Shown here in pieces: positions 36,975 through 45,000 of a DNA stretch of 45,000 nt. Position numbers and translations under genes: made by a program. How positions within the stretch are numbered: position 1 is the first letter of the stretch; each line of letters opens with the position of its first letter. Where the stretch lies: the NCBI GenBank assembly GCA_945897825.1, contig CAMDGX010000031.1, positions 1 to 45,000 of the forward strand. Direction: 5' to 3'. The notes beneath the pieces were generated by a model that was not told the DNA's origin, made no database searches, and saw only the letters and a program-made list of their open reading frames with translations. The stretch comes from Asaia bogorensis. Its GTDB lineage: Bacteria; Pseudomonadota; Alphaproteobacteria; Acetobacterales; Acetobacteraceae.

Positions 36975-38441
36975 TCAGGCGAGGCTGGCCGCGCGTATCG
37001 CCGAGGCGAGGCGTCGGGCCGCGTCGGCGGCCATCGCCACCGGGCAGGTGGCGAAACCCATCACCAGCCCCGTCATTTCCGGCGTGCCGCTGTAGTAGGC
37101 GCTCAGCGGGGCGATCCCCAGGCCGCGCTCGCGTGCCGCCGCCACGATCCGGCCCTCGTGGCTGCCGCGCGCCAGTTGCACCACCAGGTGCAGCCCGCCG
37201 GGGGCGGCCAGCGGCGCCACCTGGATGCAGTGGCGGCGCAGCGCCTCCAGCAGCGCGGTGCGGCGGTGGGCATACTCGGTGCGCATCCGCCGGATGTGCG
37301 GCGACAGCAGCCCGCCGCGCATGAACCGCGCCAGCACGGCCTGCTGCAGGCTCGCCGGCCCCCGGTCGGTCAGTGCGCGCACCCGCACGAAGGCGGCGGT
37401 CAGCGGCGCGGGCACCACGGCGAAGCCCAGGCGCAGGGCTGGGGCCAGCGTCTTGCTGAAGGTGCCGCAATAGATCACCCGGCCGGTGGCGCCGTGCGCC
37501 GCGTCCAGCGAAGCCAGCGGCGGTAGCGGCTTGCCGCTCCAGCGGAACTCCGAGTCGCAATCGTCCTCCAGGATCCAGGCGCCGGCCTGCGCCGCCCAGT
37601 CCAGCAGCGCCAGCCGCCGCCCGATGGTCAGCGCGCCGCCGAGCGGGGTGGCGTGGGAGGGGGCGACCAGGGCCAGGCGCGCGGCCGGGGCGCGGCGAAT
37701 GCCCTCGGCGACATCGAGCCCGTCGGCATCGCTCGGCACCGGCACCGGCACCGCGCCCGAGGCGATCAGCGCGCCGCGCCCGGCGATGTAGCCCGGCTCC
37801 TCCACCCAGGCTGGCTCGCCGGCATCCAGCACCAGGTCCGCGGCAACGCGCAGCGCCTGTTGCGTGCCGGTGGTCACCACGATCTGGCCGGGATCGGCGA
37901 TCAGTCCGCGTGTGGCGGCCAAGTGGGCGGCGATCTCGATGCGCAGGTCCGGCACGCCCTGCGGGTCGGGATAGCCGAGGTATTGCAGCGGGAGCGCGCG
38001 GAAGGCGCGGGCCGTCTCGCGCGCCCAGGCGGCGGTGGGAAACAGGTCGTTGGCCGGCACGCCGGGCGCCAGCAGCGTGATCTCGGGCCTGCCGGAGGGG
38101 GCGGCATGCATCGGTGTCGCCGCGATGGAAGCCCCGCGCCGCGACAGCACCCCCACCCCCGCCGCTGCCGCCCGCCCCGGCGCGGGCGCCGCATCGGGCA
38201 GGTCGGTCGCCACGTACGTACCGCTGCCCATTCGCGCCCGTACGTATCCCTCGGCCGCGAGGCGCTCATAGGCCAGCACCACGGTCTGCCGCGCGACCCC
38301 AAGCTCCTCCGCCAAATGCCGCGTCGCCGGCAACCGCGCCCCCGGTGCCAAGGTTCCGCTCAAGATCCCCGTCCGCAGCCGCTCGAACACCGCGGTCTGG
38401 CGCGACTGGTCTAAAGGGGTGGCGGGGGATTGGCTGTACAT
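36975..38441 (-). CDS. MocR/PdxR-type regulator (GntR HTH fused to aminotransferase domain)
   Basis: A 488-residue transcription regulator with an N-terminal GntR winged-helix domain (about 14-78, with PATRHLAEELGVARQTV) and a fold-type I aminotransferase domain. The PLP lysine is Lys330 in GTFSKTL, and Asp293/Asp294 of EDDCDSEF are in place. Such proteins sense PLP or amino-acid derivatives and often control a divergent neighbour. Here that neighbour is the PaiB-like gene across a 57-base gap, which holds the likely operator. The variant PSHATPLGG replaces the usual PSHQxPxG. Confidence 0.92.
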   Translation of the reverse strand: MYSQSPATPLDQSRQTAVFERLRTGILSGTLAPGARLPATRHLAEELGVARQTVVLAYERLAAEGYVRARMGSGTYVATDLPDAAPAPGRAAAAGVGVLSRRGASIAATPMHAAPSGRPEITLLAPGVPANDLFPTAAWARETARAFRALPLQYLGYPDPQGVPDLRIEIAAHLAATRGLIADPGQIVVTTGTQQALRVAADLVLDAGEPAWVEEPGYIAGRGALIASGAVPVPVPSDADGLDVAEGIRRAPAARLALVAPSHATPLGGALTIGRRLALLDWAAQAGAWILEDDCDSEFRWSGKPLPPLASLDAAHGATGRVIYCGTFSKTLAPALRLGFAVVPAPLTAAFVRVRALTDRGPASLQQAVLARFMRGGLLSPHIRRMRTEYAHRRTALLEALRRHCIQVAPLAAPGGLHLVVQLARGSHEGRIVAAARERGLGIAPLSAYYSGTPEMTGLVMGFATCPVAMAADAARRLASAIRAASLA

Positions 38442-38498
38442 TGCAGACCAATCCTAGCCTATGGAAAAATCGCACTTCAACATGAATGGAGACGAGCC

Positions 38499-39101
38499 GT
38501 GTATCTGCGCCCTGCCTTTGCCGAGACGGACCTGGAACGGATCGCCGGGTTGATCGCGGCGCATTCGTTCGGGGTGCTGGTGACGGTGGGGGAGGGGGGG
38601 ATGAGCGCCTCCCACATTCCCTTCCTGGTGGAGCGCGACGGCGACACGTTGGTGCTGGAGGGGCATCTGGGGCGGGCGAACCCGCAATGCGCGCAGTTGG
38701 ATGGCGGGGCGGGGCTGGCGGTGTTCGGGGGGCCGCATGCCTATGTGTCGCCGAGCTGGTATGCCACGCAGCCGGCGGTGCCGACCTGGGATTATGCGGC
38801 AGCGCACCTGCATGGGACGCTGGAGGTGGTCGACGCGCCGGCGGCGGTGCATGACATGCTGCGGCGGCTGTCGGCGCATGACCCGGCATTCGACCTCGAC
38901 GCGCTGGACGCCGGGTTCCGGGACGGGATGGTGAAGGGGATCCGGGCGTTCCGGCTGCGGGCCACGCGCATCGAGGCGCAGTGGAAGATGAGCCAGAATC
39001 GCAGCGCGGCCGACCGCCACGGCGTCATCGCCGGGCTGCGGGCCGCAAACGAGCATGCTGCCGCCGACCTGGTGGCGGCGACGTTGCCCGACGGTTCATA
39101 G
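38499..39101 (+). CDS. PaiB-type FMN-binding negative transcriptional regulator
   Basis: A 200-residue protein of the PaiB family (FMN-binding split-barrel), whose B. subtilis member represses sporulation and protease genes; its role in Gram-negatives is mostly untested. It begins YLRPAFAETD like other PaiB proteins, and carries the blocks GGMSASHIPFLVERDG, GHLGRANPQ, YVSPSWYATQPAVPTW and KMSQNRSAADRHGV. I chose the GTG at 38499, with GGAG at 38488-38491, because it matches the family start; ATG codons further in would cut the fold. It diverges from the MocR gene, which probably regulates it. Confidence 0.9.
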   Translation: MYLRPAFAETDLERIAGLIAAHSFGVLVTVGEGGMSASHIPFLVERDGDTLVLEGHLGRANPQCAQLDGGAGLAVFGGPHAYVSPSWYATQPAVPTWDYAAAHLHGTLEVVDAPAAVHDMLRRLSAHDPAFDLDALDAGFRDGMVKGIRAFRLRATRIEAQWKMSQNRSAADRHGVIAGLRAANEHAAADLVAATLPDGS

Positions 39102-39116
39102 GCGGAAGAAGGCGGA

Positions 39117-39138
39117 CGCGGGAGCTTGCGCTCCCGCG
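39117..39138. terminator. Hairpin between convergent paiB-like gene and rpsU
   Basis: CGCGGGAGC (39117-39125) pairs perfectly with GCTCCCGCG (39130-39138) around TTGC. It lies in the 42-base gap between the two convergent stops. No clear T-run. Confidence 0.65.
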
Positions 39139-39143
39139 GTCGG

Positions 39144-39347
39144 TCAGAAGCCTTCGCGCTCCAGGCGCTTGCGCTCCATCTTGCGGGCGCGGCGGACGGC
39201 CTCGGCCGCCTCTCGGGCGCGGCGCTCGGACGGCTTCTCGAAATGGCGGCGCAGCTTCATCTCGCGAAAGATCCCTTCGCGCTGCATTTTCTTCTTGAGC
39301 GCCTTCAGCGCCTGGTCGACGTTGTTGTCGCGGACGAGAACCTGCAC
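39144..39347 (-). CDS. rpsU: 30S ribosomal protein S21
   Basis: A 67-residue, strongly basic small-subunit protein. The body [20 protein letters not shown], then [20 protein letters not shown], matches alphaproteobacterial S21. The start is GTG at 39347, with AAGGAG at 39364-39359 eleven bases upstream. It is a single gene preceded on the minus strand by a promoter and a hairpin-T6 structure that could act as an attenuator. Confidence 0.96.
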   Translation of the reverse strand: MQVLVRDNNVDQALKALKKKMQREGIFREMKLRRHFEKPSERRAREAAEAVRRARKMERKRLEREGF

Positions 39348-39394
39348 TTGGCCGCCTGCTCCTTGACTCGCGCCGCCCGGCCGATCCGGGCGAC

Positions 39395-39426
39395 AAAAAA
39401 GGCCCGGAGGCAGTGGCCTGCCCGGG
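39395..39426 (-). terminator. Hairpin with T6 tract in the rpsU leader (possible attenuator)
   Basis: On the minus strand, CCCGG (39426-39422) and GGC (39418-39416) pair with GCC (39411-39409) and CCGGG (39407-39403), with a small internal loop. TTTTTT (39400-39395) follows after two further bases. This looks like an intrinsic terminator, yet it stands between the probable promoter and rpsU, about 50 bases before the start codon. Confidence 0.65.
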
Positions 39427-39435
39427 AAGCTGGGG

Positions 39436-39463
39436 GCTATATCACGCAGGGACGGGCTGGCAA
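39436..39463 (-). promoter_or_regulatory. Probable rpsU promoter
   Basis: On the minus strand: TTGCCA (39463-39458), 16 bases, TATAGC (39441-39436). The expected start near 39429 would lie directly before the hairpin-T6 structure. No other gene is on this strand upstream that would need a terminator here. Confidence 0.5.
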
Positions 39464-39509
39464 ACGCTTTTCGCCTCCCATCTCCACAACCCGGCGAAGG
39501 ACTGAACGC

Positions 39510-40070
39510 ATGGCCATCCTGAAGATCGCCCGCATGGGCCACCCGGTGCTGCTGCAGAAGGCGCTTCCGGTCTCCGATCCGACGGCGCCGGAGATCCGTC
39601 GCCTGGTGCAGGACATGATCGAGACCATGGAGGATGCCAGCGGCGCGGGGCTCGCCGCCCCCCAGGTGCATGTGCCGCTGCGGCTGTTCGTGTTCCGCGT
39701 GAACCCTGACCGCGCGAGCGGCGATCCGGCGGATACCGCGGTGCTGCCGAACGCGGTGGTGATCAACCCGGAGGTGGAGCTGCTCGGCGAGGATGTGCGC
39801 CTGCGCTGGGAGGGGTGCCTGTCGATCCCCGGGCTGCGCGCCGCAGTGCCGCGCAGCTGGCGCATCCGCTATCGCGGTGTGGACACCGAGGGTAAGCCGG
39901 TCGGGGGCGAGGTGACCGGATTTCATGCCGGCGTGGTGCAGCACGAGTTCGACCATCTGGATGGGGTTCTCTACCCGATGCGGATGCGGGATTTCTCCCT
40001 GTTCGGCTTCAACGAGGAATTGGCGCGGGTGGCGGCCCAGCAGGCGGCTGCCGCGCAGGTGCGGGCATGA
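39510..40070 (+). CDS. def: Peptide deformylase
   Basis: A 186-residue metalloenzyme that removes the formyl group from new proteins. The three family motifs are complete: GAGLAAPQ (45-52), EGCLS with the metal ligand Cys103, and QHEFDH with ligands His145 and His149 and the catalytic Glu146. The ATG at 39510 was chosen from homologues ([14 protein letters not shown]); the long upstream frame covers rpsU on the other strand. Its stop overlaps the start of the COQ9-family gene (ATGA), so the two are coupled. Confidence 0.97.
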   Translation: MAILKIARMGHPVLLQKALPVSDPTAPEIRRLVQDMIETMEDASGAGLAAPQVHVPLRLFVFRVNPDRASGDPADTAVLPNAVVINPEVELLGEDVRLRWEGCLSIPGLRAAVPRSWRIRYRGVDTEGKPVGGEVTGFHAGVVQHEFDHLDGVLYPMRMRDFSLFGFNEELARVAAQQAAAAQVRA

Positions 40071-40711
40071 GGGCGGCACCGGAGCGTTCGCCGGAGCGCG
40101 ATGCCGCGCTGCTGCGGGCCTTGGCGCATGTGCCGGTGATGGGCTGGGGGTGGCCGGCCTTGGCCGCGGCCTTGCGTGGCGACGGGATGACGGCCGAGGC
40201 GGCGCGGCTGGAGGCGGAGTTGCTGTTCCCGGGCGCGGCGGCGGACATGGTGGAGGCGTTCATCGACCTTGCCGACCGCGAGATGGCAGGGATCGCCGCC
40301 GAGCCCGGGTTCGCGGAACTGCGCACCACAGGGCGGGTGCGCCGGCTGGTGCTGGGGCGGCTGGAGGGGCTGGTGCCGCATCGCGAGGCGGTGCGGCGGT
40401 CGCTGGCGGTGCTGGCGCTGCCGCGCAATGCCCGCATCGCCGCCGGGTCGCTGGCGCGCACGGCGGACGAGATCTGGCATCTGGCCGGCGACACGGCGGC
40501 GGATTTCAGCTGGTACACCAAGCGCGCGCTGCTCGCCGGGGTCTATACGGCGACCCTGCTGTATTGGCTGCGCGACGACGGCGACGACATGGCGGCGACC
40601 GCAGCCTTCCTCGACCGGCGGCTGGCCGGGGTGGGGCGGATCGGCAAGCTGCGCGGCCAGGTGGAGAGCCGGCTGGGCGCGCTGCGGGAGCGGATGCGCC
40701 CCGCGGCCTGA
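40067..40711 (+). CDS. COQ9 family protein
   Basis: A 214-residue protein of the COQ9 family, whose mitochondrial members bind lipids and assist the COQ7 hydroxylation step of ubiquinone synthesis; alphaproteobacterial COQ9 homologues are thought to do likewise. Seen is the family core with a TetR-like helical fold: [20 protein letters not shown], then [32 protein letters not shown], the most conserved block. It is coupled to def by a four-base overlap. Confidence 0.9.
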   Translation: MRAAPERSPERDAALLRALAHVPVMGWGWPALAAALRGDGMTAEAARLEAELLFPGAAADMVEAFIDLADREMAGIAAEPGFAELRTTGRVRRLVLGRLEGLVPHREAVRRSLAVLALPRNARIAAGSLARTADEIWHLAGDTAADFSWYTKRALLAGVYTATLLYWLRDDGDDMAATAAFLDRRLAGVGRIGKLRGQVESRLGALRERMRPAA

Positions 40712-40747
40712 CTTTGAGACCGGCGTGAGGCTCTGGCGGCCCGACGC

Positions 40748-41350
40748 TCAAGCGCGTGGCGCGGTCCATTCCGTGACGTGGTCGGCCAAGGCGGGCCGGG
40801 GCGGCGGGGGCGGCAGCGCGTCCTCGCGGGTGCCGACATAGAGGAAGCCGGCCAGGCGGTGCGGCGGGGGGAAGCCGAGGGCGGTTGCGACGGCGGGGTC
40901 GAAGGCGTTGGCGCCGGTGACCCAGATGCCCGCGAAGCCCTGGGCGTGGACGGCGTTCAGCAGGTTCATCGCCGCAGCGCCGGCGGAAAGCATCTGCTCG
41001 ACCTCCGGGATGCGGTGGTCCGGGCGCAGGCGGACGCCGAGGGCGATGATCAGCGGCACGCCCCGGATGCGCCGGTCCATGCGGTCGGCCTGTTCTTGGG
41101 TGGCGGCCGGGTCGCGGGCGCGCAGGGCGGCGACGGCGAAGGCGGCGTAGCGGGCGCGGGCCTCGCCGCGGATCAGCACGAAATGCCAGGGGCGCAGCCG
41201 GCCGTGGTCGGGGGCGCGGAGCCCGGCTTCGAGAATCGTGTCCAGCACGGCGCCGGCCGGGGCGGGCTCGCGCAATTGTCCGACCGAGGCGCGGGTTAGC
41301 AGGGCCTCAAGGGCGGCAGGGATCGGGGGGGCGGCGATCGAGTCGGGCAT
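40748..41350 (-). CDS. Nitroreductase family protein (YdjA-like)
   Basis: A 200-residue FMN-dependent NAD(P)H oxidoreductase of the nitroreductase superfamily. The FMN phosphate-binding RAPDHGRLRPWHFVLI block and the dimer region AAAMNLLNAVHAQGFAGIWVTG are present. The short length and sequence fit the YdjA branch, whose natural substrate is not firmly known. It is a single gene, convergent with coq9, and divergent from clpB across a 262-base gap. Confidence 0.88.
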   Translation of the reverse strand: MPDSIAAPPIPAALEALLTRASVGQLREPAPAGAVLDTILEAGLRAPDHGRLRPWHFVLIRGEARARYAAFAVAALRARDPAATQEQADRMDRRIRGVPLIIALGVRLRPDHRIPEVEQMLSAGAAAMNLLNAVHAQGFAGIWVTGANAFDPAVATALGFPPPHRLAGFLYVGTREDALPPPPPRPALADHVTEWTAPRA

Positions 41351-41472
41351 GGGGTGACCTTGCGCAAGGAGGTGATCAGCATTTGATGCGAATGAGTGGC
41401 GATTGCAAGGGTTTGAGATGGCCTGGCGGGATCGCTTTTGCCTGAAAAATGTGCATTTCGGGCGCTGCCATC

Positions 41473-41499
41473 CTTGCCTTGACCTGGGTCATTCCCCAC
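41473..41499 (+). promoter_or_regulatory. Probable heat-shock (sigma-32) promoter of clpB
   Basis: CTTGCC (41473-41478), a 15-base spacer and CCCCAC (41494-41499) resemble the sigma-32 pattern CTTGAA-N13-15-CCCCAT, with mismatches. It would give a leader of about 105 bases. ClpB genes are usually under this sigma factor, which raises the prior. Apart from this I see nothing else firm in 41351-41612. Confidence 0.45.
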
Positions 41500-41612
41500 C
41501 TGGGAGCGAGAGCATAGCGTCGGCGTTGCCTCCGGAAGGGGCGCCGGCGCGGGTGGCCCGAGGTCGGGCGCCCGTGGTTGGGATTGTCGCCTGAAGAGGG
41601 ACAAGGACACAC

Positions 41613-44195
<2,583 letters not shown>

Positions 44196-44203
44196 TGCTT
44201 GCG

Positions 44204-44241
44204 GCCCGGCGTCCGCCGCGATGTAGGGCGGAGCGCCGGGC
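44204..44241. terminator. GC-rich hairpin after clpB, shared with convergent GNAT gene
   Basis: GCCCGGCG then TCCGCC (44204-44217) pairs with GGCGGA then GCGCCGGGC (44227-44241) with a one-base bulge. It fills nearly the whole gap between the two convergent stops. No T-run follows. Confidence 0.65.
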
Positions 44242-44778
44242 TCAGGCCCCTTCCGGGGGCGGTGTCGTCGCGCCGTCGCCGAGGGGGCGGGTCATGAGCA
44301 CGGAGTCCACCCACTGCCCGTGCTTCCAGCCGACATTGGGCAGCTTGCCTGCCGGTTGGAAGCCGCAGGCCGAATGCAATCCGATGCTCGCGGCATTGGC
44401 GCTGTCCCCGATGACCGCAACCATCAGGCGGAAGCCCTGATCCGTGCAGCGCGCCAGCAACTCCAGGAGCAGGGCGCGGCCCACGCCCCGGCCCTTGGCC
44501 TCCGGCGCCACGTAGATCGAGTTCTCCACGGCGAAGCGATAGGCCCTGCGGGGTCGATAGGCGCTGACATAAGCGTAGCCCAGCACGCTGCCGTCCTGAT
44601 CGGCGGCGGCAATGTAGGGATACCCGCTCGAGAGCACCGCATCGCGCCGGCGCGCTATCTCGGCTTCATCCGGGGCATCGTATTCGAAACTGGCCAGGCC
44701 GGTGCGCACGGCATGGCCGTAGATCGCGGCAATGGTGGGAATGTCGCCAGGCTGGCTGTCGCGGATGATCAGGCTCAT
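44242..44778 (-). CDS. GNAT family N-acetyltransferase
   Basis: A 178-residue acetyl-CoA dependent acetyltransferase. The acetyl-CoA-binding motif A is intact (EAKGRGVGRALLLELL), preceded by the strand YRFAVENSIYV. The sequence resembles the phosphinothricin acetyltransferase group (NGDxxxIxxIY at the start, TGLASFEYDAPD). The ATG at 44778 gives the normal family start MSLIIRDSQPGD; the frame extends to 44856 but those residues look non-coding. The substrate cannot be assigned. Confidence 0.88.
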   Translation of the reverse strand: MSLIIRDSQPGDIPTIAAIYGHAVRTGLASFEYDAPDEAEIARRRDAVLSSGYPYIAAADQDGSVLGYAYVSAYRPRRAYRFAVENSIYVAPEAKGRGVGRALLLELLARCTDQGFRLMVAVIGDSANAASIGLHSACGFQPAGKLPNVGWKHGQWVDSVLMTRPLGDGATTPPPEGA

Positions 44779-45000
44779 CGGGTGATGGTGCCGCGTCGCC
44801 ACAACTGGGACAAGGGAACGCATGGACCGACGGAATGGCTCATGCGTTTGGCGCATAGCTCAAGTTCGATAGACGTTCTAGCCGTATGCGGAAGCGGCAT
44901 GCTCGTGGGGAATCTGGAACTCTCCAGTCTCTGACAGGGAGTTTCGGCCGCCGCACCATGGCGCGGCGGCATGGAACTCCGTTTGACACGTTGGAGGGGC
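44779..45000. other. Non-coding tail of the window with one imperfect hairpin
   Basis: No gene is supported here. GAGTT (44939-44943) with GCCGCCGC (44947-44954) can pair with GCGGCGGC (44963-44970) and AACTC (44975-44979). TTGACA at 44983-44988 may be the -35 box of a gene beyond the window. Confidence 0.4.

Overview
The window is very GC-rich, has densely packed genes, and carries family-typical alphaproteobacterial genes such as a COQ9-family protein, a 67-residue S21 and an etfBA-hydroxyacyl-CoA dehydrogenase cluster. Together with AT-rich palindromic intergenic elements, this suggests an environmental member of the Acetobacteraceae (Roseomonas/Rhodopila-like). That placement is inference; no rRNA or tRNA gene was found, and there is no CRISPR array, prophage or transposase gene.

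Layout. 1-4.8 kb: the conserved tesA / YbbA-type ATPase / FtsX-type permease locus, with a large REP-type palindrome inside the operon, followed by tightly packed thpR, a histidine-phosphatase-fold gene and an Fe-S uracil-DNA glycosylase. 4.86-8.1 kb: two tandem paralogous family-5 substrate-binding proteins with no permease beside them. 8.2-10.8 kb (minus strand): an alpha/beta hydrolase with Cys at the nucleophile position, an LLM flavin monooxygenase and an uncharacterised protein that may be read from a leaderless mRNA. 10.9-12.3 kb: an exported protein of about twelve TPRs. 12.5-21.9 kb: the main metabolic module, in which hyuBA (hydantoinase/oxoprolinase) diverges from a complete family-5 ABC importer (binding protein, fused DppD-DppF ATPase, DppC, DppB). 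22-29.4 kb: a small unknown protein, an exported histidine phosphatase, an MsbA-like ABC exporter, an OFA-type MFS carrier and a 1055-residue BNR/sortilin-like propeller protein. 29.4-34 kb (minus strand): a WcbI-GT61 fusion and etfB-etfA-hydroxyacyl-CoA dehydrogenase. 34-45 kb: a twin-TM protein, a large MscS channel, divergent MocR/PaiB regulators, rpsU, def-coq9, a nitroreductase, clpB with a probable heat-shock promoter, and a GNAT acetyltransferase.

How the parts work together. The hyuBA/importer module would take up and hydrolyse a cyclic amide or related compound. EtfAB and the dehydrogenase serve acyl-CoA oxidation. The other genes are mostly housekeeping (deformylase, S21, ClpB, UDG) or single-gene functions.

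Most genes belong to known families. The least explained signals are non-coding. An AT-rich element built of two unlike hairpins around a central palindrome occurs in full three times, each time exactly between convergent genes, plus once as a half copy. Strand base composition also switches from C-rich to G-rich near 6.45 kb, between the two paralogous binding proteins. I did not find a multi-gene system that I would confidently call undescribed.
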